Source: Gammaproteobacteria bacterium (GTDB lineage Bacteria; Pseudomonadota; Gammaproteobacteria; Enterobacterales; Alteromonadaceae). From it: a stretch of 14,604 bases of DNA. The translations under genes were made by a program, and so were the position numbers. The notes beneath the pieces are model-generated. The model was given only the letters and a program-made list of their open reading frames with translations. It ran no database searches and was not told where the DNA came from. This document shows, one piece after another, positions 6,800-13,578 of the stretch. The first letter of the stretch is position 1, and every line of letters begins with the position of its first letter. The stretch lies in the NCBI GenBank assembly GCA_023380515.1, contig JAMCRH010000202.1, positions 1 through 14,604 on the forward strand, given 5' to 3'.

Positions 6800-8050
6800 T
6801 TATTGTTGTAACTGAATACTATCGGCTTGCTGAAAGTCGCGATAGCTTGAGGTAATAATTTTTGCGCCAGCGGGTAAGCCATCCAGCACTTCTATCCACT
6901 GTGGCGTTTGTCGACCAAGGGTCACGGGGGTGCGCACGGCATAGCGTGACTGGCTATCAAGCACATAGACAAAGTGGCCGCCGCCCTCTTGTAAGAAAGG
7001 TCCGCGCGGTATCGCCAGGCGCTCGGTGGCGCCGGCTTCTAAATGCAAGGTTAGGTTGAGTGACTGGCCACGGGTCATACGGATGTCGTCTGGTAGCATG
7101 AACTCGATTTGAAACTGGTTGCTGGTGACCCGACTGTCGATTCTGTCCACTTGCAAATCATGAGGCTGACCTGCAATCGTGACGGTCGCAGCCATGCCCA
7201 ATTGCACGCGGTTGAGATAAAACTCGTCAATGTTAGCAATTAACTTGTAGCTGTCAGGAATATCAATCTGACCTAAACGGCTACCAGATGCGCGAGATTC
7301 ACCAGTTTCAACGTTAAATTCGCTCAAATAGCCGCTAATCGGCGCTCTTACCAGCAAGTTATTTACGTTTTGGCGCGCAAATTCGAGGTTACGCGTAAGC
7401 ATTTCGACACTTTCAGCCAGCTGGTTGACCTGCAACTCGCGAATAGTTTCTTCAGTTTCCTGGCGCTGACGCGTTAAAGCGAGCACGCTTTGTTGGTAGC
7501 TAAGGCTTTCGTGTAAACTGGTCAGCTCCTCCGCTGAAATCATCGAACGTGCATGCAGTCGCTCGTTCTGCTCAATGTGTCGCTCAAGGGTTTTGATCTG
7601 GTATTCAAGGTCAAGTATGTCGCGCTGCAAATTGAGGCGATTGGTTTCAATCGTCATCTGGGTGTTGCGCAAAAAATTCATTTGCTCAGTCACTTGCGCT
7701 TCACGACTAATTAAATCGAGTTGTAAGCCAGTGTTGCTAAGCTGCACGAGTGGATCGCCTTTTTCTACATAACTGCCCTGCTCGATAAAGCGTTGCTCAA
7801 CACGGCCGCCATCGGTGAGATCTAAAAATACGGTGTGTTGCGGTGCTGCGCTGGCTCGTAAACTGATGCTTTCACGCAATACGCGCGGCTGCACGGTTGC
7901 CACGCTAATATCATTCAGGGTCAGAGTGCTTTGAAAACGGCTCGTGCTTGTATGTAAGTGCCATGCAATCACTGCCATTGCAGCGAATACGGCGGCGACT
8001 ACTAGCATTCTATTTAACCGTCGTGGTGGTTTGGTTATCTGTTTGTCCAT
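6800..8050 (-). CDS. HlyD/MacA-type periplasmic adaptor (membrane fusion) protein
   Basis: The 416-aa protein has a basic N-terminus, one TM helix (about 14-31) and a periplasmic body in the adaptor order. First comes a lipoyl half-motif with DGGRVEQRFIEQGSYVEKGDPL (about 80-101). A long coiled-coil hairpin rich in Gln, Glu and Leu follows (about 110-230). Then come the returning lipoyl half with VRAPISGYLSEFNVETGE (234-251), a beta-barrel (about 265-340) and a membrane-proximal C-terminal domain. Such adaptors link an inner-membrane pump to a TolC-type channel. It is the first gene of the exporter operon, 11 nt from the ATPase gene. No outer-membrane factor is encoded nearby, so a chromosomal TolC is presumably shared. 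The ribosome site (GAGA about 8 nt upstream) is weak. Confidence 0.92.
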   Translation of the reverse strand: MDKQITKPPRRLNRMLVVAAVFAAMAVIAWHLHTSTSRFQSTLTLNDISVATVQPRVLRESISLRASAAPQHTVFLDLTDGGRVEQRFIEQGSYVEKGDPLVQLSNTGLQLDLISREAQVTEQMNFLRNTQMTIETNRLNLQRDILDLEYQIKTLERHIEQNERLHARSMISAEELTSLHESLSYQQSVLALTRQRQETEETIRELQVNQLAESVEMLTRNLEFARQNVNNLLVRAPISGYLSEFNVETGESRASGSRLGQIDIPDSYKLIANIDEFYLNRVQLGMAATVTIAGQPHDLQVDRIDSRVTSNQFQIEFMLPDDIRMTRGQSLNLTLHLEAGATERLAIPRGPFLQEGGGHFVYVLDSQSRYAVRTPVTLGRQTPQWIEVLDGLPAGAKIITSSYRDFQQADSIQLQQ

Positions 8051-8095
8051 GGCTAGTCTCTAGGCAATTTCAATTAAATGGTGATGCCTGAACTA

Positions 8096-8112
8096 TCCTA
8101 GTTTCGTGCCAA
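8096..8112 (-). promoter_or_regulatory. Sigma-54 (-24/-12) promoter of the exporter operon
   Basis: On the minus strand the sequence reads TTGGCACGAAACTAGGA. The -24 half TTGGCACG is a perfect match to the RpoN consensus, and the -12 half TAGGA sits at the correct spacing (10 nt after GG) but has GG in place of the usual GC. Transcription would start near 8085, about 35 nt before the adaptor ATG. An NtrC-type activator gene lies divergently next door, which strongly supports the reading. Confidence 0.72.
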
Positions 8113-8129
8113 CCCGTTAATTCATTTAA

Positions 8130-8142
8130 TTTCAATAAGTTA
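8130..8142 (+). promoter_or_regulatory. Candidate IHF site between promoter and enhancer
   Basis: TTTCAATAAGTTA matches the IHF consensus WATCARNNNNTTR at all but one defined position and lies in an AT-rich stretch between the sigma-54 promoter and the palindromic enhancers. That is where IHF bends DNA in many RpoN-dependent promoters. The motif is short, so chance occurrence is possible. Confidence 0.35.
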
Positions 8143-8163
8143 AGTCTAGACAGCTATGAATAA

Positions 8164-8182
8164 GTGTCCACAGGTAGTACAC
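8164..8182. promoter_or_regulatory. Upstream activator site 1 (degenerate GTGTCCA palindrome)
   Basis: GTGTCCACAGGTAGTACAC begins with the same GTGTCCA as the perfect palindrome at 8187-8204 and ends in its ACAC, with two or three mismatches in the right arm. The two sites are centred about 22 bp apart, two helical turns, so two dimers of the enhancer-binding protein would sit on one DNA face. This site is centred about 88 bp upstream of the expected exporter transcription start. Confidence 0.62.
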
Positions 8183-8186
8183 GCCA

Positions 8187-8204
8187 GTGTCCAAAAATGG
8201 ACAC
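8187..8204. promoter_or_regulatory. Upstream activator site 2 (perfect GTGTCCA-N4-TGGACAC palindrome)
   Basis: The sequence is a perfect 7+4+7 palindrome, GTGTCCAAAAATGGACAC, centred about 110 bp upstream of the expected sigma-54 start. It is the best candidate binding site for the Fis-type HTH of the adjacent regulator. It also lies about 25 bp before the TATAAT of the regulator's own likely promoter, so binding could also control the regulator gene. Confidence 0.75.
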
Positions 8205-8229
8205 CCGCGAAGCTTTTTTTGACCCGCCG

Positions 8230-8235
8230 TATAAT
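8230..8235 (+). promoter_or_regulatory. Candidate -10 box for the regulator-kinase operon
   Basis: A consensus TATAAT lies 39 nt before the regulator ATG. No good -35 hexamer stands 17 nt upstream (GCGAAG is there), so the promoter would be weak or activator-dependent. The perfect palindrome at 8187-8204 sits just upstream of the -35 position. Confidence 0.4.
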
Positions 8236-8274
8236 TTCCGCTTAGATAGCCTTTTACTAATTATCTGGCGAGCC

Positions 8275-9636
8275 ATGTCAAAGCCCATGCGCGTATTAGT
8301 TGTTGATGATAATCAGGATATTTTGATCGCCTGCAGATTATGCCTAAAGCCTTACGTTGCAGATGTGATGACGCTTGCGAACCCCACTGAATTGCTGGGC
8401 GTGCTCAAGGTGAACCAAGTCGACGTGGTGTTGCTGGATATGAATTTCACTCGTGATGCCAGTAGCGGCGAAGAAGGGATTTTCTATTTAAAGCAAATTT
8501 TAGCCGCGCACCCCAAGATGCCGATAGTGATGATGACGGCTTATGCCGACGTGACCCTTGCTGTGAAAGCGATGCATCTTGGCGCGAAAGATTTTATCGC
8601 CAAGCCTTGGGACAACCAGCATTTGATTGACGCAGTGCTGTCAATGGGCGATAGCACCGCAGTGCCAACTAACGCCGCTAAAGCGCCAGCTCACGAGCTC
8701 AGTACGCCATTAATTGGCGATAGCGCCCCCATGCAAGTGGCGAAGCAACTGATTGAGAAAGTGGCCCAAAGTGACGCTAACGTACTTATTTTGGGCGAAA
8801 GCGGCACAGGTAAAGAGGTTGTCGCCCAGCATATTCACCAGCTATCAAGCCGCCGCGACAAGCGCTTTGTGGGTGTAGATATGGGCACCCTGCCCGATAA
8901 TTTGTTCGAAAGTGAGCTCTTTGGCTACAAGAAAGGCAGCTTTACCGGCGCCATGCAAGATAGCCCAGGGCGAATGGCGGCGGCAGACAAAGGCACGTTA
9001 TTTTTAGACGAGTTGGGTAATTTACCCTTACCCCAGCAAGGTAAATTGTTAAGTGCGTTGCAAAATCGTGCAGTGACCGCCATCGGCGCGCAAGCTCCGG
9101 TGGCCATCGACATTCGGCTGATTAGCGCGACCAATGAAAACTTGCATCATCAGGTGGCAATGGGCGCCTTTCGTCAGGACCTGTTCTACCGCATTAACAC
9201 CGTTGAAATACAGTTACCGCCCCTGCGGGAGCGCGGTAATGACATTAATGTATTGCTTGATTGGTATGCTCAGCGCTATACCGCGCGCTATGGTCGCACC
9301 GGCTTAAAGATAAAGGACAGCGACCGCAACTGGCTTGGTAACTACCGTTGGCCGGGTAATGTACGTGAACTAGCGCATAGTGTTGAGCGTGCAGTGGTGC
9401 TTGCAGACAGCACGTACTTAGATTTCACGCAATTGGCGCAGCAATCCGCTATGCCCGCGACTGAGCCACACAGTACAGAGGCGCCAAGTGATACGCCGTT
9501 TTTACTCGACTATGTTGAGCGCAAGACCATTCAGCAAGCATTACAATTTTATCAAGGCAATGTCAGCCATGCTGCTAAGGCGCTGGGACTGACTCGGGGT
9601 GCGATGTACCGACGTATGGAAAAATACAATTTATGA
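8275..9636 (+). CDS. NtrC-family sigma-54-dependent response regulator
   Basis: This 453-aa enhancer-binding protein starts at ATG 8275-8277, preceded by GGCGAG; an upstream in-frame ATG at 8164 would run through the operator region and is rejected. The receiver domain (1-125) has VVDD (9-12), phospho-acceptor Asp55 in LLDMN, Thr88 and Lys110 in AKPW. The AAA+ domain (about 143-375) has Walker A GESGTGKE (174-181), Walker B TLFLDE (241-246) and arginine-finger region FRQDLFYR (299-306). The sigma-54 contact loop reads GSFTGA (221-226) rather than the usual GAFTGA. A Fis-type helix-turn-helix, NVSHAAKALGLTRGAMYRRM, ends the chain. It should bind the palindromes upstream and activate the divergent exporter operon. 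The kinase gene overlaps its stop by ATGA. Confidence 0.95.
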   Translation: MSKPMRVLVVDDNQDILIACRLCLKPYVADVMTLANPTELLGVLKVNQVDVVLLDMNFTRDASSGEEGIFYLKQILAAHPKMPIVMMTAYADVTLAVKAMHLGAKDFIAKPWDNQHLIDAVLSMGDSTAVPTNAAKAPAHELSTPLIGDSAPMQVAKQLIEKVAQSDANVLILGESGTGKEVVAQHIHQLSSRRDKRFVGVDMGTLPDNLFESELFGYKKGSFTGAMQDSPGRMAAADKGTLFLDELGNLPLPQQGKLLSALQNRAVTAIGAQAPVAIDIRLISATNENLHHQVAMGAFRQDLFYRINTVEIQLPPLRERGNDINVLLDWYAQRYTARYGRTGLKIKDSDRNWLGNYRWPGNVRELAHSVERAVVLADSTYLDFTQLAQQSAMPATEPHSTEAPSDTPFLLDYVERKTIQQALQFYQGNVSHAAKALGLTRGAMYRRMEKYNL

Positions 9637-10991
9637 GCGCGATATTCGTATGGCTTGCTGTCTTCGCGCTCGCGTTTGGGTTGCTAGTCGTCAGTGTAAC
9701 CGCGAGCTATGTGTCAGTTGGTCACGCACCACAAATTAACCTTGGGGCCGCTGGCTTGACCTTGCTAGCTGGGCTGGCGGTTGTCGCGCTGTTGATGATA
9801 AAGCAACAACTTAACCGCCAACAAAACCAGGTCAGTCAGGTACTCAGATCACTCAAAAACCGCGATTCGAGTTTAAGCATCCCTGGTGCGCCGCAAATCC
9901 AGCCCTTGCTGCAACAAATTCAACAGGAAATTGCTCGCAGTCGTGATGACGCTGAAGTTCAGGCGAGCTACCTCAAAGCTTTAATTGCGCAGTTAGATAT
10001 CGCGGTACTGGAATTTGATGCCGAAGGCTATGTTATGCAGTCCAACCCAGCCGCTGAGCGCTTGCTCGGCGCACGCTTTTTGCAGGCGTGGCGAGTCGCC
10101 GTTAATAGGTCAGATACTGGTGAACATGAACCCAGCCTGCGCAAGAATATTAAGGCGCTGCAGCAACTCATTCAGCATAATACATCAGGGCGCCGTGGCG
10201 AGCTGATATGGCATTTTCCGAACCGCAAAGAAACCCTGCTTTACACCTTAATTCATGGCTTTAACCAAGGTCAGCAGCGTACCTTAGTCACCTTGCAAAG
10301 CATTGAAAAACAACTTGTTTACCATGAAGTCAAGGCTCATCAGCAATTGGTGAAGGTGCTTACCCATGAAGTCGCAAATTCCATTACCCCCATGGTGTCA
10401 CTCACCCAAAGCGCCCAGCATATCAATGCGCATATGCTCGAAAATGGCGTGCAAGGCAGTGATGACCTAGCTGAAGCACTTGCGACTATCACTCGGCGTG
10501 GTCAGCATTTGACTCAGTTTATTCAATCGTTCAAAGCATTAAGTGAGCCCGTGCGCGCACAACTTAGCGTGCAACCGCTGGCTCGCCAAATTAATGAAGT
10601 AGTGCGTTTGCTCACCGTTGAGCTTGAAGGTATTACGCTTGTTGTCGATGTTGACAATGACGTCGCGGTCAGTATCGACCCCGGCTTGTTTGAACAGGTG
10701 CTTATTAACCTGTTAAAGAATGCGGCTGAAGCAACTATGGGGCAAGACCAACGACGGGTGCAGCTCAAAGCGCGGCGTATCGATGACCAAGTCTGCTTAG
10801 ATATTATCGACAATGGCAGCGGTATCAGTGAGCATGCCGCAGCGAGTATCTTCGTGCCGTTTTTCACCACCAAAACTACAGGAACCGGTATTGGTCTGCC
10901 CCTTGCTCGCTCGTTAATGCTGTCTCAAGGTGGCAATTTACTATTGCTTGACGCGACCGACCACGGACATTTCCGCTGCGTGTTTGGTTAA
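9633..10991 (+). CDS. Sensor histidine kinase (intramembrane-sensing type, with PAS)
   Basis: The 452-aa kinase is the cognate partner of the preceding regulator, with which it overlaps by ATGA. Two TM helices (about 3-25 and 37-56) are joined by only about 11 residues, so there is no periplasmic sensor domain. A coiled linker follows, then a PAS-like domain with LDIAVLEFDAEGYVMQSNPA (about 121-140). The phospho-acceptor region has THEVANSITPM with His245. The catalytic domain carries the N box (LINLLKNAAEAT, about 358-368), G1 box DNGSGIS (393-399), F box PFFTTK and G2 box GTGIGLPLA (417-425). All key residues are present. The signal could be the membrane state, the neighbouring transporter, or a cytoplasmic ligand read by the PAS domain. 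Confidence 0.94.
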   Translation: MSAIFVWLAVFALAFGLLVVSVTASYVSVGHAPQINLGAAGLTLLAGLAVVALLMIKQQLNRQQNQVSQVLRSLKNRDSSLSIPGAPQIQPLLQQIQQEIARSRDDAEVQASYLKALIAQLDIAVLEFDAEGYVMQSNPAAERLLGARFLQAWRVAVNRSDTGEHEPSLRKNIKALQQLIQHNTSGRRGELIWHFPNRKETLLYTLIHGFNQGQQRTLVTLQSIEKQLVYHEVKAHQQLVKVLTHEVANSITPMVSLTQSAQHINAHMLENGVQGSDDLAEALATITRRGQHLTQFIQSFKALSEPVRAQLSVQPLARQINEVVRLLTVELEGITLVVDVDNDVAVSIDPGLFEQVLINLLKNAAEATMGQDQRRVQLKARRIDDQVCLDIIDNGSGISEHAAASIFVPFFTTKTTGTGIGLPLARSLMLSQGGNLLLLDATDHGHFRCVFG

Positions 10992-10996
10992 GCGCC

Positions 10997-11695
10997 TTAA
11001 AACGGGCTGTCGCAGCACCAATGAACAGGCTCGCCGCTAAATGGGTGTTGAACCTGTAGCTCGCTGGCGTGCAGGAGTAATCGGTCGGCCAGCTGTTGAC
11101 TGGATGCGCTGTGATACAAATCACAGCCAAGGATTGGATGGCCAAAATACAGGCTATGAATTCTAAGCTGATGCGTACGTCCGGTGATTGGGGTAAATTC
11201 CACCAATGTACGCTGCGGTTGTTCGAGGCGTTTTAAAACACGAAAATGGCTGGTTGCGGCCTTGCCGGTTTGGCTGCAAATTTTAACGCGCGGGAACTGG
11301 TTTTTATCTTTTGCGATCGGCGCACTAATGACGCCTTCGTTATCGCTTACCCATCCTTCCAACATCGCGATATAGCGCTTTTGCACGCCACCTGACTGAA
11401 ATTGCTGATTAAGGTGCTGCGTTGCCTGCTGGTTGAGACCCACGACCATAACACCTGAGGTGCCGAAATCGAGCCGATGGGGTAATTTTGCTGCACTAAA
11501 CGCGGGGCTTATGCCAGGCTGGCCATTCACCAGACGATAATGCACCGAATCAAGGTTCAGCGGGTTTTTACCCGATAAACTCAACAGGCCAGAAGGCTTA
11601 TTAATCAATAAGATGGCATCGTCTCGATAGAGAACTTCAACAAAGCCATCGCAGGCGGACGCAATAAAATGATCATCACTATTTAAAACCTGCAA
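10997..11695 (-). CDS. RluA-family pseudouridine synthase
   Basis: The 232-aa enzyme isomerises uridine to pseudouridine in rRNA and/or tRNA. It shows family motif I HRLDFGTSGV with catalytic Asp76 (the family form is HRLDxxTSG), VLYRDDAILLINKPSGLLS near residues 21-39, and motif III GRTHQLRIHSLYFGHPILGC. Size and N-terminal wording match E. coli RluA (dual 23S rRNA U746 / tRNA U32) rather than the longer RluC/RluD, which carry an S4 domain. Exact target is inferred. No ATG fits; the start is TTG at 11693-11695 with GGAGG 4 nt upstream. It is convergent with the kinase gene, only 5 bp between stops, and no clear terminator separates them beyond a short TTAAG/CTTAA hairpin. Confidence 0.86.
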   Translation of the reverse strand: MQVLNSDDHFIASACDGFVEVLYRDDAILLINKPSGLLSLSGKNPLNLDSVHYRLVNGQPGISPAFSAAKLPHRLDFGTSGVMVVGLNQQATQHLNQQFQSGGVQKRYIAMLEGWVSDNEGVISAPIAKDKNQFPRVKICSQTGKAATSHFRVLKRLEQPQRTLVEFTPITGRTHQLRIHSLYFGHPILGCDLYHSASSQQLADRLLLHASELQVQHPFSGEPVHWCCDSPF

Positions 11696-11774
11696 ACCAC
11701 CTCCAAAACCTAAGCAACATTGAACCTTCGCAGTGTATCAAGCATGCAACAGCGCCCTTACAACTTATATGGCG

Positions 11775-11805
11775 AAAAAAAGAGCCGCTATTGTAAGCAG
11801 CTCTT
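11775..11805 (-). terminator. Intrinsic terminator of the DUF4382 lipoprotein gene
   Basis: On the minus strand, AAGAGC/GCTCTT pairs in a 6 bp stem continued by GC/GC across one mismatch, with an 8-base loop, and is followed by an unbroken run of seven T. It lies 23 bp past the lipoprotein stop codon and should isolate that gene from the pseudouridine synthase. Confidence 0.8.
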
Positions 11806-11828
11806 GTGTAAAAGGTAAGGGCTCTTGG

Positions 11829-12797
11829 CTACTCTTCGAATCGAATCGTTGTGGTACTGCCCGACTGAATCGTAACATTTTGTCCTTGAATGAATTCAAG
11901 GTCAGTTGCCATTTCAGGGTCATCGTTGGTGTCGCAGGTTAATGCTGCGAAGTATTCACCAGACTCGATGAAGCCAATTTTAAATTCATAGCTGTCCACG
12001 TTATCGAAGCGCACCGCGACACTGGTGTAGGCATCGTCGTCGCTGTCACTATTGCCCTGCAAGTCGGCTAATTCAAGATCTGAACCTTCAAACAGGTAGA
12101 CCGCAGCGACTGGATCGCGTAAATCGCTTGGTGCGACATCACAATTTTGATTAATTAGAAGTTGCTCAGCCACCTCACCTTGTAAATGCCCTACATCGAC
12201 ATTGTCGACTAGGCGCACGCCACGCGGCGTCAGCAAGTATCCATCTTGGCCTGGTGGGTTACGCAAAGCGCGACGTAAATCAAATTCCAGTGTGTAATCA
12301 AAGTTGCCGCCGGCTGTCAGTGTCGGGCCGTCTAAACGCAGCTGGTTCGATGGAATCCGAATTGGATGGCGCTCGCCGTCCACCTCCACATACCCACCGT
12401 CGGTGATATCTAAACGCAACTGTCCATAGCTTCCAGCTGGCAACTCAGCGCGCTCGATAAGCGCCTCTGAATCAGCACCTTGCAAAGTTAACAAGTCGAC
12501 ACCACGAGTGTTCGGGATAACGTTGCCACTATCGTCTACGCATGCATCATTCGCCTCTACCGCTACGGCATCATCGCCAATCAGGTAGCGTTGGTTGCCC
12601 ATCCCGTTGCCCACCAGCTCTATACCGCTAAAGCATACGACTACCGCATCAGCTCGGTCGACGGGGGAGTCACTGACTGCAAGCGAAAACTGCGCCATAT
12701 CATTGTCTGAACTGTTAGATGAATCGCAAGCGGTTAGCGCTAGTGCCGCGGTAATAGCGGAAGCTATCAGTGTTAGATGTGTTTTAGATGTGTGCAT
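11829..12797 (-). CDS. DUF4382-domain lipoprotein
   Basis: The 322-aa protein has a type II signal peptide with lipobox LTAC (Cys24), followed by a Ser/Asp/Asn-rich tether. A DUF4382 domain starts at about residue 36 (FSLAVSDSPVDRADAVVVCFSGIEL) and runs to about 190, with LPAGSYGQLRLDI as a second hallmark. These are beta-rich, carbohydrate-binding-fold-like domains of unknown function found in surface lipoproteins of marine bacteria. The C-terminal part (about 205-322) looks like a second beta-sandwich. The protein is very acidic and has several Cys residues. The residue after Cys24 is Asp, the Lol-avoidance signal in enterics, so it may stay in the inner membrane; that rule is not universal. 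AGAGG lies about 8 nt before the ATG (12795-12797). It is a single-gene unit with its own terminator. Confidence 0.82.
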   Translation of the reverse strand: MHTSKTHLTLIASAITAALALTACDSSNSSDNDMAQFSLAVSDSPVDRADAVVVCFSGIELVGNGMGNQRYLIGDDAVAVEANDACVDDSGNVIPNTRGVDLLTLQGADSEALIERAELPAGSYGQLRLDITDGGYVEVDGERHPIRIPSNQLRLDGPTLTAGGNFDYTLEFDLRRALRNPPGQDGYLLTPRGVRLVDNVDVGHLQGEVAEQLLINQNCDVAPSDLRDPVAAVYLFEGSDLELADLQGNSDSDDDAYTSVAVRFDNVDSYEFKIGFIESGEYFAALTCDTNDDPEMATDLEFIQGQNVTIQSGSTTTIRFEE

Positions 12798-12952
12798 GAA
12801 TGCATCCTCTTAGGCATCGCTCAAGACCTTGTAAGATCGAACAATACATAGAAAGTTAAAAGTTACTGAACGTTTGGTCGGTTTTTTATTTTAGCAACGC
12901 CCACTAACGACTCCAGCGCCTTTGCACTTCTATTACAAAAGTTTAATACATT

Positions 12953-13175
12953 CTATTGCTTTAATAGGTTTTGGTTAGACTTCGCGGCAACAAACTGAAC
13001 GTCTGCACCCAAGGGATTCTGACTACAGCTGTCGACATTACCCTGTGCATTCATACGCACGCTCAACCACGCGGTATGAATATGGTTGTCTTTTTCAAAT
13101 ACATGGGTATCAGGAAAGAGACTTTGCAGCGATTACCTTTACGCTAAATTTTGTCTCCACTTTTCGATTTCGGGC
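12953..13175 (-). pseudogene. Possible decayed gene or unrecognised small ORF in the 12798-13175 gap
   Basis: On the minus strand, 59 sense codons in one frame run from 13132 down to a TAG at 12953-12955, including THVFEKDNHIHTAWLSVRMN and GADVQFVAAKSNQNLL. The composition reads like a real protein, but there is no good start codon or ribosome site at its head. Two stop codons (TAA AGG TAA) precede it in the same frame, and before them the frame again reads protein-like (SKPEIEKWRQNLA). A broken gene is one explanation, chance another. The rest of the gap, 12798-12952, should hold the promoter of the DUF4382 gene, but I see no convincing -35/-10 pair there. Confidence 0.3.
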
Positions 13176-13559
13176 TTACTTCCAGCGGTCGGCCTCGCCA
13201 GCGAGGCCAGCCACTTTGAATTCAGCGCCAAGGGGTGCGCGAATAGTTGGTTCCGCGACCAGCACTTCACCACAGTATATCGGCATACTTAATCCAACGC
13301 TGTCGCTGACCACTTCTTGCCATGTATCTAGTGCGTGGTCAGCAACGTCGATGTACCAATAGACAACGTCGTTTTCAGTACCCCATCGCATACTTTTTAG
13401 ATCGGAGCGTTGCAATACTAAGCGACCTTGCTCTTCATCATCGGGGCTAGGCGCATATAACTGAAAATCGCAATATTCAGCATCGGCAGCCTGCACCATG
13501 CCTGACTGCAACGAAACGCCCAACGAACATACCAATCCCAAAACCGCTAATAACTTCAA
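13176..13559 (-). CDS. Small secreted protein resembling the SecD P1-head subdomain
   Basis: The start is TTG at 13557-13559, because AAGGAG lies 5 nt upstream; the GTG two codons earlier directly abuts that ribosome site and is unlikely. The 127-aa product has a signal peptide cleaved near VQA-A (about residue 25) and two Cys in the mature chain (30 and 96) that could form a disulfide. Residues about 45-119 run RLVLQ, then VVYWYIDV, a helix with DTWQEVVSDSVG, then MPIYCGEVLVAEPTIRAPLG and FKVAGL. This order and wording resemble the periplasmic P1 head of SecD (helix, then DGKVxSAPxIxxPI, then xIxG). It is a stand-alone copy without SecD's membrane part. It follows the hydrolase gene by 19 bp, so the two are probably co-transcribed. 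Confidence 0.62.
   Translation of the reverse strand: MKLLAVLGLVCSLGVSLQSGMVQAADAEYCDFQLYAPSPDDEEQGRLVLQRSDLKSMRWGTENDVVYWYIDVADHALDTWQEVVSDSVGLSMPIYCGEVLVAEPTIRAPLGAEFKVAGLAGEADRWK
13191..13208. repeat. Perfect 8 bp stem inverted repeat inside the end of the SecD-head-like gene
   Basis: GGCCTCGC-CA-GCGAGGCC is a perfect inverted repeat, usable as a 7 bp stem with a 4-base loop, coding for part of GLAGEA. It lies just before the gene's stop codon with no T-run on either strand, so it is not a standard intrinsic terminator. It could still stabilise the 3' end of the transcript. Confidence 0.5.
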
Positions 13560-13578
13560 GGTCACTCCTTAGTCAAAG

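Noticed and set aside
8164..8274. N-terminal extension of the response regulator to an ATG at 8164
   Set aside because: The extra 37 codons cross both palindromic operators and the TATAAT box. The receiver motif VVDD fits a start at 8275, which also has a ribosome-site-like GGCGAG.
10988..11000. TTAAG/CTTAA hairpin between the kinase and pseudouridine synthase stops as a bidirectional terminator
   Set aside because: The stem is five AT-rich base pairs with no adjacent T-run of useful length on either strand.
13191..13208. GC-rich inverted repeat as an intrinsic terminator of the hydrolase operon
   Set aside because: It lies within the coding sequence and no T-tract follows on either strand.
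13045..13362. Plus-strand 105-codon frame overlapping the SecD-head-like gene
   Set aside because: It is low-complexity Ser/Thr/Arg-rich sequence with no ribosome site, opposite a gene that has a signal peptide and a recognisable domain.
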